64,000 nucleotides of DNA from Acidimicrobiales bacterium (GCA_035547835.1 DASZTW010000007.1:262955-326954); one strand, 5' to 3'. Shown: positions 16,371-25,590, counted from the stretch's first letter. Notes: generated from the sequence alone by a model not told the origin. Numbers and translations: made by a program.

Positions 16371-17975
16371 GTGGCTGTCTACGTCGCCGAGGAGTACACC
16401 GCAGAAGAAGCCGAAGTCCTCCGGCGGTACTTCACGAACCTCGACGGCCCGGTGTTCGCGCTCGTGAACCTCCCCGAAGTCGTGAAGGGCGCGCTCTTCG
16501 CCCGGTACGCCCGCTCACCGAAGAGCCTCCGTCGCCTCTTCCTCGATGAGTTCGTAGGCGACCTCGACATCAGCGGCGACCAGGGAGTCGATGCCACTGT
16601 CGGGCTGCGACGGGCCGAAGAGCTGTACGACCGTGTGTTCCTCGAGTACGGCGACGACTCGGTGGCGCAGCTCGGCGGCGTGCATCTCGCCTGTGAGCAG
16701 GCATCGAACTTGCTCACGAAGGTGCTGGAGTGGGGGCGGCTCATGTCGTACCTCGAGCAGTCCACTCGCTACATCGCTTACGACGCCCGCCTCGGTGGCC
16801 GGTACCGCTTCTATCGAGACCCGGCTGTGCTGGCCTCACCGCTCGGCACCCGCTACGTGGGCGACATGGATCGCATGTTCGACACGTACGCGCAGCTCCT
16901 CGCACCGATGCAGGAGTTCTTCCGAGCGGAGTTCCCCAAAGAACCCGGGGAGTCCGACTTCGTGCATCGCCAGGCGATCCGGGCGAAGGCGTTCGACTCC
17001 TTGAGGGGATTGTTGCCCGGGGCATCGCTGTCGAACGTCGGGATCTACGGCACGGGTCAGGCGTACGAGCAGCTGCTGCTCCGGATGAGGGCGCACCCGC
17101 TCCCTGAGGCCCGGCGCTACTGCGAGCTCATGCTGATCGAGCTCCGCAAGGTGATCCCGTCGTTCCTGAAGCGAGTCGACCTGCCCGAACGTGGCGGTCG
17201 GTGGAGCGAGTACTTGCACGACACACGTCAAGCCACCGAGGACGTCGTGGCGGCGATGTTTCCCGATGAAGGCACCCCAGGCGAGCAGGGTGTGCGCCTC
17301 GTCGACTTCGACCCCGACGGCGAAGTGAAGCTGGTGGCGGCGATCGCGTTCGCGTCGTCGCATCTGTCGCAGGCCGATCTGGAAGCACGCGCCCACCGCC
17401 TCACCATCGACGAGCGGCGCGCCGTGATCGAGGCATACGTGGGGGAGCGGGTCAACCGGCGCCACAAGCCCGGCCGGGCACTCGAACGCCTGCACTACCG
17501 CTTCGACGTGGTGGCTGACTATGGAGCCTTCCGCGACCTGCAACGGCACCGGATGCTCACGTTGGAGTGGCAGCGTCTCAGCCCGCGACACGGCTTCGAG
17601 CGACCCGATGCCATCGACGCCGCCGGCCATCGGGCACCCTTTGACCAGTCGATGGAGCGAGGCGCCGCGCTGTATGAGGCCCTGCACGTGTCGTTCCCGG
17701 AGGAAGCGGCCTACGCGCTGCCACTCGCCTACCGAGTGCGTTTCGTGCTGGATCTCAACGCCCGCGCCGCGCTGCACCTGATCGAGCTGCGTTCCGGCGC
17801 TGAGGGCCACCCCAGCTACCGAGCCGTCGCGCAGGACATGTGGCGCTTGATCCGGGACCAGGCAGGCCACCATGCGGTGGCCGCGGCCATGCAACAGGTC
17901 GACCTGCGCGCAACTCCGGTGCTCGAACGCCTGGCCCCGGAGCGCCGCGGTGCGGCGCGCGGGAAGGGAACCTGA
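16371..17975 (+). CDS. Fused double ThyX-like protein
   Basis: The protein has 534 residues, about twice the length of flavin-dependent thymidylate synthase ThyX (about 220-250). Two ThyX-like halves can be read. In the first (about 1-260) the signature region is EWGRLMSYLEQSTRYIAY, which keeps the S-x2-EQS-x-RY part but lacks RHR. In the second (about 300-520) it is LQRHRMLTLEWQRLSPRHG, which keeps RHR but loses the rest. Neither half has the full RHR-x2-S-x-NE-x-S-x-RY motif. ThyX makes dTMP from dUMP with FAD, NADPH and methylene-folate. Whether this protein keeps that activity is unknown. Its message appears leaderless. Confidence 0.8.
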   Translation: MAVYVAEEYTAEEAEVLRRYFTNLDGPVFALVNLPEVVKGALFARYARSPKSLRRLFLDEFVGDLDISGDQGVDATVGLRRAEELYDRVFLEYGDDSVAQLGGVHLACEQASNLLTKVLEWGRLMSYLEQSTRYIAYDARLGGRYRFYRDPAVLASPLGTRYVGDMDRMFDTYAQLLAPMQEFFRAEFPKEPGESDFVHRQAIRAKAFDSLRGLLPGASLSNVGIYGTGQAYEQLLLRMRAHPLPEARRYCELMLIELRKVIPSFLKRVDLPERGGRWSEYLHDTRQATEDVVAAMFPDEGTPGEQGVRLVDFDPDGEVKLVAAIAFASSHLSQADLEARAHRLTIDERRAVIEAYVGERVNRRHKPGRALERLHYRFDVVADYGAFRDLQRHRMLTLEWQRLSPRHGFERPDAIDAAGHRAPFDQSMERGAALYEALHVSFPEEAAYALPLAYRVRFVLDLNARAALHLIELRSGAEGHPSYRAVAQDMWRLIRDQAGHHAVAAAMQQVDLRATPVLERLAPERRGAARGKGT

Positions 17976-17985
17976 GGCGGGGATC

Positions 17986-18014
17986 TTGCATGAACCTCTA
18001 GTAGAGATTACAAT
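17986..18014 (+). promoter_or_regulatory. Sigma-A type promoter of the LysM transglycosylase
   Basis: TTGCAT (17986-17991) and TACAAT (18009-18014) are separated by exactly 17 bases, the best vegetative promoter in the window. Start of transcription would be near 18021, leaving a leader of about 135 bases before the GTG at 18156. Confidence 0.7.
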
Positions 18015-18034
18015 GATGTAATTCTCCACTAGAG
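17996..18034. repeat. Operator-like inverted repeat over the promoter
   Basis: The left arm CTCTAGTAGAGATTACA and right arm TGTAATTCTCCACTAGAG pair almost perfectly around a 4-base centre ATGA. The left outer part CTCTA-G-TAGAG is itself a palindrome. The repeat covers the spacer, the -10 box and the expected start of transcription, the position of a repressor site. The binding protein is unknown. Confidence 0.6.
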
Positions 18035-18135
18035 ATGGAGTATCAGTGATGCTGAGGTGGAGATCGAGAAATCTTCGCCTCGCGCTTGCGCGTACCCGGA
18101 TCGAGGCTCTACGGTCTGGCGTCCTGGCGGGCGGA

Positions 18136-18150
18136 GAACCCGGGAGGTTC
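18136..18150 (+). promoter_or_regulatory. Hairpin containing the ribosome binding site
   Basis: GAACC, loop CGGGA and GGTTC form a small hairpin that holds the GGGAGG element (18142-18147), 8 bases before the GTG at 18156. Folding would partly hide the site. Confidence 0.4.
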
Positions 18151-18155
18151 TTCGC

Positions 18156-19067
18156 GTGTCGCTGTCAACGTCTACTTCACCTCGATACAAACGCGCCGGG
18201 CGGCGTATGGCGGTGGCACTGGTCGTGGTCACGACCGTGCTCGCCGTGCTGGCCCCCGCAGGTGTGGCGGCAGCAGACGCAAGCCGCTACCTCGTGCGCC
18301 GCGGCGACACCCTGAGCGACGTCGCCGCTCGCTTCGGGACCTCGGTGCGTGCACTGGCCACGGCCAACGGCATCTCCGACGTCGACCGCATTTATGCCGG
18401 GACGTACCTCACCATCCCGAGCGGGTCCGGCAGCGCGGGAGGGGGTGGCGGCAGCTACCTGGTGGCACCGGGCGACAACCTGTCGACGATCGCCCACCGC
18501 TTCGGGGTGTCGGTCTCGGCCCTCGCCGCCGCCAACGGGATCCACAACCCCGATGTCGTGTACGCCGGCAAGCGCCTCACCATCCCGGGCCAGAGCGTGA
18601 GCTCGGCGGGAACGGGCGTGCCGATCTCTTACACCGTCGGCAGCGGCTTGCCGTCCCGTCTGCGCAACGACCCTGCCCGGTATGCGCAGTACCACCCGAT
18701 CTTCCAGAAGTGGGCCTCGTACTACGGCGTGCCACTCGACTTGATCGAGGGCCTGTGCTGGCTCGAGTCGGGCTGGCAGCCGGCGGTCGTGTCGAGCACC
18801 GGAGCGATCGGTATCTGCCAGTTCATGCCGAACACGACGGCGTTTGTCTCCGCCATGATCGGCCTGCCGATGAACCCCTGGAGCCCCAACGACAACATCC
18901 GCATGTCGGCCAAGTACCTGCACTATCTCCTGGGGCGGGCAGGCGGCGACGTACGGACCGCGGTCGCGTCCTACTACCAGGGCTTCGACTCGGTCACGAG
19001 CCGGGGGATGTACAACGACACGGTGGCTTACGTCGAGGGTGTGCTCGCCTTCCGTCAGCGCTTCTGA
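18156..19067 (+). CDS. Secreted LysM-domain lytic transglycosylase
   Basis: From the GTG with GGGAGG upstream the protein has 303 residues. A signal peptide spans about 1-40 (basic start, hydrophobic core, APAGVAAADA). Two LysM peptidoglycan-binding domains follow at about 44-88 and 100-144, each with RRGDTLSDVA or APGDNLSTIA type starts and a closing LTIP. The C-terminal part (about 195-303) is an SLT-type lytic transglycosylase with the catalytic Glu in WLESGW and the GAIGICQFMP motif. It should cut glycan strands in the wall, as resuscitation or remodelling enzymes do. Alternative starts are an ATG at 18207 and an upstream ATG at 18057; the latter would place the signal peptide far inside the protein. 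Confidence 0.9.
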   Translation: MSLSTSTSPRYKRAGRRMAVALVVVTTVLAVLAPAGVAAADASRYLVRRGDTLSDVAARFGTSVRALATANGISDVDRIYAGTYLTIPSGSGSAGGGGGSYLVAPGDNLSTIAHRFGVSVSALAAANGIHNPDVVYAGKRLTIPGQSVSSAGTGVPISYTVGSGLPSRLRNDPARYAQYHPIFQKWASYYGVPLDLIEGLCWLESGWQPAVVSSTGAIGICQFMPNTTAFVSAMIGLPMNPWSPNDNIRMSAKYLHYLLGRAGGDVRTAVASYYQGFDSVTSRGMYNDTVAYVEGVLAFRQRF

Positions 19068-19102
19068 GCCACGTGGCGCGCCCGCGGGCGGAGACTGCGG
19101 GT

Positions 19103-19141
19103 CATCGGGGGTCGGGTCATCCGGCCCCCGATGCCAGTTTT
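19103..19141 (+). terminator. Terminator after the LysM transglycosylase
   Basis: CATCGGGGG (19103-19111) pairs with CCCCCGATG (19125-19133), followed by a short T run at 19138-19141. A second hairpin, CCCCGCGC-CA-GCGCGGGG, follows at 19145-19162. Confidence 0.6.
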
Positions 19142-19239
19142 GAGCCCCGCGCCAGCGCGGGGGTGGGCCCACGGCCTCGCCGCAGTGGAAGGTTCGCCGG
19201 GCCACACGGCGAATGCTCATGGGTGCGGTGCGACATTGC

Positions 19240-19245
19240 TACGGT
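19240..19245 (+). promoter_or_regulatory. Extended -10 element for the mce operon
   Basis: TACGGT is preceded by TGC, giving an extended -10 pattern. The leader to the GTG at 19348 would be about 95 bases. No -35 is obvious. Confidence 0.4.
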
Positions 19246-19347
19246 TCCGGGGCGGCGAATCCGTTGCAACCGGAACAAGTCGGGCACAGGTCAGGTAGGG
19301 GACCCGGGTCTCCGCTCCCAATCGTGCCCGCGGGGGTGAACCCGAAC

Positions 19348-20226
19348 GTGAGCGACACCACAACCGACGCAATCATCTCGCTCCGAGGGGTCACCAAGTC
19401 CTTCGGTTCGCACACGGTGCTCCAGGACATCAGCTTCGACATCCCTCGCGGCAAGATCAGCGCCATCATGGGCCCGTCCGGCACGGGCAAGTCGGTCCTC
19501 CTCAAGAACATCATCGGGCTGCTGCGTCCCGATCGGGGTGAGATCTGGGTCGACGGCGAAGAGACCGTCCGCATGCGGGAGAAGGACATGTACCGCGTGC
19601 GCCGCAAGTTCGGGGTGCTCTTCCAGGACGGCGCCCTGTTCGGATCCCTCAACCTCTACGACAACATTGCGTTCCCGCTGCGCGAGCACACGAAGAAGAG
19701 CGAGAAGGACATCCGCGAAGTGGTGATGGAGAAGGCCAGCCTCGTCGGCCTGCTCGATCACATGAAGAAGCTGCCCGGCGAGATCTCCGGCGGCATGCGC
19801 AAGCGCGCGGGGCTGGCGAGGGCCCTCGTGCTCGACCCCGAGATCGTGTTCTTCGACGAGCCCGACTCCGGGCTGGACCCGGTGCGTGTGTCCTACCTCG
19901 ACGAGCTCACGCGGCTGCTCCAAGAAGAGGTCAACGCGACCTTCTTCATCATCACCCACAACATCCCGTCGGTGATGCGGACCGCCGACTACATCGGTGT
20001 GCTCTTCCGGTCGGGCCTCGTGCGCTTCGCCACCAAGGACGAGATGGTGGCGAGCGACGACCCCATCATCCGACAGTTCCTCGCGGGTCGAGCGGCAGGA
20101 CCGATCGGTATGGATGAGCTCGCGACCGACGAGACGGATGTCGAGCGGGAGCTGGTGGCCCGGTCGCTGGCCCGTGCGGAGGAGGTCCGCAAGGAGTCAG
20201 AGGCTCGGGGCATCATGACGGTGTAG
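19348..20226 (+). CDS. Mce/Mla transporter ATPase (MceG/MlaF type)
   Basis: This ABC ATPase powers lipid import through YrbE permeases. From the GTG at 19348 it has 292 residues. Visible are Walker A GPSGTGKS, the Q-loop VLFQDGALFGSLNLYDN, signature SGGMRKR, Walker B IVFFDEPDSGLDP and the switch His in IITHNIPS. The C-terminal tail (about 240-292) is the helical extension seen in MceG. In-frame GTG codons at 19324 and 19336 are alternatives, and an ATG at 19213 precedes the proposed promoter. In Mycobacterium mceG is unlinked to mce operons, while here it heads the operon. Confidence 0.92.
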   Translation: MSDTTTDAIISLRGVTKSFGSHTVLQDISFDIPRGKISAIMGPSGTGKSVLLKNIIGLLRPDRGEIWVDGEETVRMREKDMYRVRRKFGVLFQDGALFGSLNLYDNIAFPLREHTKKSEKDIREVVMEKASLVGLLDHMKKLPGEISGGMRKRAGLARALVLDPEIVFFDEPDSGLDPVRVSYLDELTRLLQEEVNATFFIITHNIPSVMRTADYIGVLFRSGLVRFATKDEMVASDDPIIRQFLAGRAAGPIGMDELATDETDVERELVARSLARAEEVRKESEARGIMTV

Positions 20227-20228
20227 CC

Positions 20229-21020
20229 GTGGCAGTTGCGATCCCTGGCGTCTCCAGGGTCAAGAACCTGCTCCGGGAAACCGGGACGATGGGCGGGATC
20301 GGCCTGGAGGCCGTCCGCCAGACGATCTCACGACCCTGGCCGGTGGCCGAGTTCCTCGACCAATGCTGGTTCATCGCGAAGGTCACCACGCTGCCGGTGA
20401 TCTTGATCTCCATCCCCTTCGGCATGGTGATCTCCCTCGAGGTCGGCGACCTCCTCAATCAACTCGGCGCCAGCGCGCACCTGGGCTCGGCCATGGTCCT
20501 GGCGTGCGTTCGTGAGCAGGCCCCGATCGCGACGGCCCTGCTCATCGCCGGCGCCGGTGGTTCCGCCATGACGGCCGACCTCGGCGCGCGCAAGATCCGT
20601 GACGAGATCGACGCGATGCGCGTGATGGCCGTCAACCCGATCCAGCGTCTGGTGATGCCCCGCATCTGGGCCGCTGTGGTCATCGCCGTGCTGCTCGACG
20701 CCGTCACCACGGCGGCAGGTCTGGCTGGCGGCTGGTTCTTCGGCGTGAACATCATCGGCGTCACCTCCTCGAGCTTCTTCGCCTCCTTCAACGAGCTGTC
20801 GCAGCTCGCGGACCTGTGGATGGCGCTGATCAAAGCCGCCATCTTCGGCTTCATCGCGGGCGTGGTGGCCTGTTACAAGGGGCTGACCTGCAAGGGCGGT
20901 CCCAAGGGTGTCGGCGACGCGGTGAACCAGGCCGTGGTCGTCACGTTCGTGCTGCTGTTCTTCGTGAACTTCGTGCTCACGGCCATCTACTTCAACTTCG
21001 TCCCGCAGAAGCTGGCCTGA
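20229..21020 (+). CDS. yrbEA: YrbE/MlaE-family permease A
   Basis: The 263-residue integral membrane protein has five to six membrane segments. The MlaE core is visible in REQAPIATALLIAGAGGSAM and ARKIRDEIDAMRVMAVNP, the coupling region that docks the ATPase. It starts at a GTG two bases after the ATPase stop. With the following permease it should form the membrane channel of the Mce importer. Confidence 0.93.
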   Translation: MAVAIPGVSRVKNLLRETGTMGGIGLEAVRQTISRPWPVAEFLDQCWFIAKVTTLPVILISIPFGMVISLEVGDLLNQLGASAHLGSAMVLACVREQAPIATALLIAGAGGSAMTADLGARKIRDEIDAMRVMAVNPIQRLVMPRIWAAVVIAVLLDAVTTAAGLAGGWFFGVNIIGVTSSSFFASFNELSQLADLWMALIKAAIFGFIAGVVACYKGLTCKGGPKGVGDAVNQAVVVTFVLLFFVNFVLTAIYFNFVPQKLA

Positions 21021-21021
21021 C

Positions 21022-21963
21022 GTGGCGCTGACGACCGAAGAACCGCTCCTGCCACCGGAGCCGCCCCGCGCGGCCTTCCGGGAGGCGGAGTCGAAGGTCG
21101 TCGGTCGTGTCGCCCGGCCCGTCGAGCGAGCGGCCGGCCCGCTGGCACAGGTCTACGACCACTTCGTGTTCTACGGCCGGATCCTCAAGTCGCTGCCCCG
21201 GGGACTGCGATATCGCAAGGAGATCGTCAACCTCATCGCCGACATGACCATCGGGGCGGGTGCCTTGATCGTCGGCGGCGGCATGTTCTTCGTGATCGTC
21301 TTCATGGCGTTCTTCACGGGCACCGAAGTCGGCCTCCAGGGCTTCGCCGCACTCCAACAGATCGGCGCCGAGGCCTACACCGGCATCATCTCAGCCGTCG
21401 CCAACACCCGGGAGATCACGCCCCTGATCGCGGGCGTGGCGCTGGCGGCGCAGGTGGGCGCAGGGTTCACCGCCCAGCTCGGTGCCATGCGGATCTCCGA
21501 CGAGATCGACGCGCTCGAGGTCATGAGCGTCGACAGCTTCGTGTACCTGGTGACCACCCGCGTGTGGGCGTCGATCATCACGATGATCCCGCTGTACCTG
21601 GCTGCGCTGTTCTCCAGCTACCTCGCCACCAAGCTGATCGTCACCAAAGTGGTGTTCCACCTGTCAGCGGGCCAGTACAACCACTACTTCCGCTACTTCT
21701 TGCCGGCCCAGGACATCTTCTACTCGTTCCTCAAAGCGATGTTGTTCGCCGTGGCGGTGACGCTGATCCACTGCTACTACGGCTACTACGCGAACGGCGG
21801 ACCGGCTGCGGTGGGTCAGGCCGCCGGCCGCGCGATCCGCTTGTCGATCATCGTCGTAACGCTGTTGAACCTGCTCTTGTCGATCGTGTTCTGGGGCAAC
21901 ACCGAGACGGCGCGCATCGTGGGTTGGATGCCGGCGTTCCGAGTCTTCGGGATCCACACATGA
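21022..21963 (+). CDS. yrbEB: YrbE/MlaE-family permease B
   Basis: The second permease, 313 residues, has a longer hydrophilic N-terminus (1-65) than its partner. The MlaE core reads TREITPLIAGVALAAQVGAG and MRISDEIDALEVMSVDSF. Five or six membrane segments follow. It starts at a GTG one base after the preceding stop, and its own stop overlaps mceA, so the whole operon is coupled. Confidence 0.93.
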   Translation: MALTTEEPLLPPEPPRAAFREAESKVVGRVARPVERAAGPLAQVYDHFVFYGRILKSLPRGLRYRKEIVNLIADMTIGAGALIVGGGMFFVIVFMAFFTGTEVGLQGFAALQQIGAEAYTGIISAVANTREITPLIAGVALAAQVGAGFTAQLGAMRISDEIDALEVMSVDSFVYLVTTRVWASIITMIPLYLAALFSSYLATKLIVTKVVFHLSAGQYNHYFRYFLPAQDIFYSFLKAMLFAVAVTLIHCYYGYYANGGPAAVGQAAGRAIRLSIIVVTLLNLLLSIVFWGNTETARIVGWMPAFRVFGIHT

Positions 21964-23249
21964 GGGGCGGCAGCGACCTTCGCAAGGCGTATCGCGTGAT
22001 CGCCGCACTGGCCGTGACGGTGCTGGTCGTGGCCGGTGTGACTGTCGCGCTGCGCGGCGTCTACGGCTACTTCAGCGACGACATGATCGTGTCGGGCACC
22101 TTTCCCCGCGCCAGCCAGGCGCTGAAGAAGGGGAGCGACGTCAAGTACCTCGGCGTCACGGTCGGCAAGGTCAAGAGCATCAAGCTCCTCGACGACCACC
22201 GCGTGCAGATCAAGCTCGCGATCGGCAAGAACCGCAAGATCCCCTCGAACGTGAAGGCGGTCATCGCGCCGAACACCTTCTTCGGCGACAAGTTCGTCGA
22301 CCTCCAGGCCCAAGACGGGCGCCATGATCAGCCCTGGCTCGGCAACGGATCGCACTTGGCGGCCACCAGCTCCGGCGAAGAGGTCGAGCAGCTCATCGGG
22401 ACGGCCAACACGCTGCTGAGCGGCATCAACACCGACGACCTCAAGACGCTGATCAACGAGCTCGCCCGGTTCAACCGCGGCGAGGGCGACAAGATCGCCC
22501 AGAACCTCGAAGTCGGCGTGCAGGCCGCCAACTCGTTCGGTCAGACGATCGACGCGCAGCTCCAGGCGCTCGACGCGTTCGCCCGGTTCCAGTCGTCGAT
22601 CAAGAACCTCGGCCCGGCACTCAACACGATCAGCAACGACCTCAACGTCGCCCTGCCCACCTTCAACGATGCGCGGGCCCAGTTCGAAAAGGCCCTCACC
22701 ACCTTCCGGCCGTTCGCCAACGACCTGGCCAGCCTCATCTCGGTGAACCGTCCCGACCTCGACCGCATCTTGGCCAATGGCGACAACATCTCGCGGGTCG
22801 TCCTCGCGCAGCACGACCAGATCGGCCAGACGATCTACGGGCTGTCGCGCTACTTGTACAAGTTCGGCAGTGGCGCCAGCGAGGACACCCTCCCGGACGG
22901 CACGAAGTTCGCCTACTTCAAGCAGATCGCCGACTTCAAGGACATCGCCACGCTGCTGTGCGGCGTGATCGGCCCGCCCGAGGCGCCGATCGAAGCGCTC
23001 CAGAACCAGCTCCTCGGACTGCTGGCCACCGCGTCGGGCGGCAAGATCGACTGCAGCGCGTACGCCAACCCGACGACCGTCGCCCCTGCGGTGTCGGCGC
23101 CGGCCGCTACGGCATCGCCCTCCACGTCGTTGCAGGCGACGGCACCGAACTTCCAAGACAAGGTGTACGGCGCGATCGGCACACCCGATCAAAGCAAGCC
23201 GGCACCGTTGTCGAGCTTCATCTCGCGCCTGCTCGGCGGTGGCTCGTGA
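21960..23249 (+). CDS. mceA: Mce family protein A
   Basis: The 429-residue protein is anchored by one N-terminal segment (about 9-30). An MCE domain follows at about 40-115 (GTFPRASQALKKGSDVKYLG, VGKVKSIKLL). A long alpha-helical region to about 345 probably forms the tunnel of the Mce hexamer, and the C-terminal 85 residues are Ala/Ser/Thr-rich. The start shares ATGA with yrbEB. Six different Mce subunits A-F are needed to build one complex, and all six are present here. Confidence 0.92.
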   Translation: MRGGSDLRKAYRVIAALAVTVLVVAGVTVALRGVYGYFSDDMIVSGTFPRASQALKKGSDVKYLGVTVGKVKSIKLLDDHRVQIKLAIGKNRKIPSNVKAVIAPNTFFGDKFVDLQAQDGRHDQPWLGNGSHLAATSSGEEVEQLIGTANTLLSGINTDDLKTLINELARFNRGEGDKIAQNLEVGVQAANSFGQTIDAQLQALDAFARFQSSIKNLGPALNTISNDLNVALPTFNDARAQFEKALTTFRPFANDLASLISVNRPDLDRILANGDNISRVVLAQHDQIGQTIYGLSRYLYKFGSGASEDTLPDGTKFAYFKQIADFKDIATLLCGVIGPPEAPIEALQNQLLGLLATASGGKIDCSAYANPTTVAPAVSAPAATASPSTSLQATAPNFQDKVYGAIGTPDQSKPAPLSSFISRLLGGGS

Positions 23250-24424
23250 GGATCCTGAGCCGCATCCGCAAGGCCTTGGTGGGTCACACCGGCCGCATCG
23301 GCCTGCGGCTGGTCGTCTACGCCATGGCCTGCCTGGCAGTGCTCCTCTATCTGATCTCGCTGATCGGCAACATCCACTTCCTCGAAAAGACGCACTCGTA
23401 CAAGGCCCAGCTCTCTGATGTCACGGGATTGCTCGACAACGACTCCGTGAAGATCGCCGGTGTCGAGGTGGGCAAGGTCACCAGCATCAAGCTCGACCAC
23501 GGCCACGCGGTGGTCACGTTCCAGGTGAAGTCCAACGTGAAGCTGCGCAAAGGCACGCAAGTCGCCGTGCGCTGGCGCAACCTGCTCGGCCAGAAGTACC
23601 TCTACTTGTACCCACCGACCTCCGGTCCCGCCTTGAAAGGCGGTAGCACGCTGTCGTCGTGCCGCAATGCCCACTCGGGTGGCCGCTGCACCAACGAAGT
23701 GAGCTCGGCCGAGATCGGCCAGTTCCTGAACACCGTCGGACCCGTCCTGCAGGCCATCGACCCGGAGAAGGCCAACCAGTTCGTCGACGCGCTCAACCAG
23801 GCCCTCGACGGCAACGACGTGCGGGTGCGCGACCTGCTCACCAACGCCTCGAAGATCGCCAACACCGTGGGTGGTCTCGACACCGACGTCGGCACGGTGA
23901 TCGACAACTTGCACACGGTGGTGGGTTCGCTGGCGTCACGGAACCAGGACCTGGTGGCCACCATCGAGAACTTGCGCAACCTCAGCGGCACGCTTGCCGA
24001 CAACAGCAACACGATCACCTCGCTGCTCGATGACTTCACCACCTTGAACCAGCAGGTCCAGTCGCTGCTGAACAAGAACGAGGGCGATTTCACGCAGGCG
24101 ATCACGAACCTGCAGACCATCGTGAACACCCTTGCGAAGCACCACTCCGACCTCGATGCCGGCCTGTCGACGCTGCCGCAAGGCGCGCTCGGCTACTTCC
24201 GGATCTCCCGCAGCGGGCAGTGGTTCCAAGTTCGATCCATCGTGACGTGCATCGCGGGTGACAGCCCGAAGGGAGCGCTCGTCAGCGCGCCGTGCACGAT
24301 GGCCGACCTGCTGTCATCGGCGCTGCCCAGCAGCTCAGCCGGCGCGGCGGCGAAGTCGAGCGGGTCGAGCGACTCCATCGGTCTCGGCCAGGTGGTCGGC
24401 GCCGTCGCGGGAGGAGCCCGGTGA
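23246..24424 (+). CDS. mceB: Mce family protein B
   Basis: The protein has 392 residues from the GTG that overlaps the mceA stop. A membrane segment (about 20-42) is followed by an MCE domain (SYKAQLSDVTGLLDNDSVKI, VEVGKVTSIKL) and a helical region with repeated N/Q/L-rich heptads to about 315. Paired Cys lie in SCRNAHSGGRC and later in TCIAG and APC, which could form disulfides outside the cell. Its stop overlaps the mceC start. Confidence 0.9.
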   Translation: MRILSRIRKALVGHTGRIGLRLVVYAMACLAVLLYLISLIGNIHFLEKTHSYKAQLSDVTGLLDNDSVKIAGVEVGKVTSIKLDHGHAVVTFQVKSNVKLRKGTQVAVRWRNLLGQKYLYLYPPTSGPALKGGSTLSSCRNAHSGGRCTNEVSSAEIGQFLNTVGPVLQAIDPEKANQFVDALNQALDGNDVRVRDLLTNASKIANTVGGLDTDVGTVIDNLHTVVGSLASRNQDLVATIENLRNLSGTLADNSNTITSLLDDFTTLNQQVQSLLNKNEGDFTQAITNLQTIVNTLAKHHSDLDAGLSTLPQGALGYFRISRSGQWFQVRSIVTCIAGDSPKGALVSAPCTMADLLSSALPSSSAGAAAKSSGSSDSIGLGQVVGAVAGGAR

Positions 24425-25590
24425 AGGCGTTCACCGAGCGGAACCCGTACATCATCGGCGGCCTCGTGGTGCTGTTCATCGTGGTCGGCACGGGTGCGGC
24501 GCTGCTGCTGAACGGCGGCTTCTTCAAGTCGCAGTACACGGTCTACGGCGACTTCTCCGACGCAGCCGGGATCCAGCCGAACAACCGTGTGAAGGTGTCG
24601 GGGATCGATGTCGGCACCGTCGCGTCGGTGAAGGCCCACGGCTCGAAAGTGCGCATCAAGCTGAAGGTCGACAACGGCACCGAGCTGCCGGTCGACACCC
24701 GCGCCGCGATCCAAGTCGACACCCTGCTCGGCTCGAAGTCCGTGACGTTGGTGACCGGCAACGATTGGAGCCACCTGCTGAAGTCGGGTGCGGTCATCAC
24801 CAAGACGGAGACGCCCATCGACCTGCTCGACCTGCAGGACATCAGCACACCGCTGCTCGAAAAGAGCGATGCCAAGGGCCTCAACCAGCTCATGGCCAAC
24901 TTGACGGCGGTCTCGCAGGGCAAGCACGACGAGGTCGCGCAGCTGCTCGACGGCCTCGACCGCCTTACCACGGTGGTGAACTCCCGCCAGGGTGAGGCCC
25001 GCCAGCTCATCGACTCGGCCCGCACGCTCACCTCCACGCTCGCCGACCGGGACCAGGATCTCGTCGGTGCCGTGCAGCAACTCGACAGGGTGGCGACGCT
25101 GCTCGTCGAGCGCCGCGACGAGCTCGCCACCTTGCTGGCGAGCACCGCCGACACCACGCAGCGGCTCACCAAGCTGGTCAAGGAGAACCGCCCTGACCTC
25201 GACAACGTGCTCGACGAGCTGCACAACGACCTGGTGATCTTGAGCCGCCATCAGGGCGACCTGGCCGAGTCGGTGTCGTTCCTCTCGGACGCGATCAAGG
25301 GCTTCGCGTCGGTCGGCTACTCGGGCGCCGACGACTACTCGAACCATTGGGCCAACATCTACGCGCAGCTCCTCGGCCCTGCCGACCCTGACGCGCTGTA
25401 CGGGGCGTGCGGCCTGATCGACCGCGCCCTCGACTTGGCCGTCGGCAACGACCCGCTGCCGTGCAACCAGCGGACCGGGCCCGTGCCCGGCGGCGTGCAG
25501 TCCAATGCCACCGGCGGCGCCGCCAGCGCAAAGATCAACGGCTCCGCCGTTCCCTTGTCCGCTGCTTACGCCCCGATGCTCACGCCATGA
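24421..25590 (+). CDS. mceC: Mce family protein C
   Basis: The 389-residue subunit has a membrane segment (12-33), an MCE domain (DFSDAAGIQPNNRVKVSGID, VGTVASVKAH), the long helical tunnel region, and a C-terminal globular part with two Cys (YGACGLI and LPCNQ). It starts at a GTG overlapping the mceB stop. Nothing in it departs from the family. Confidence 0.9.
   Translation: MKAFTERNPYIIGGLVVLFIVVGTGAALLLNGGFFKSQYTVYGDFSDAAGIQPNNRVKVSGIDVGTVASVKAHGSKVRIKLKVDNGTELPVDTRAAIQVDTLLGSKSVTLVTGNDWSHLLKSGAVITKTETPIDLLDLQDISTPLLEKSDAKGLNQLMANLTAVSQGKHDEVAQLLDGLDRLTTVVNSRQGEARQLIDSARTLTSTLADRDQDLVGAVQQLDRVATLLVERRDELATLLASTADTTQRLTKLVKENRPDLDNVLDELHNDLVILSRHQGDLAESVSFLSDAIKGFASVGYSGADDYSNHWANIYAQLLGPADPDALYGACGLIDRALDLAVGNDPLPCNQRTGPVPGGVQSNATGGAASAKINGSAVPLSAAYAPMLTP

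Noticed and set aside
18021-18155. c-di-AMP (ydaO-type) riboswitch in the leader of the LysM transglycosylase
   Set aside because: Such genes often carry it, but the conserved core blocks were not found in this leader.
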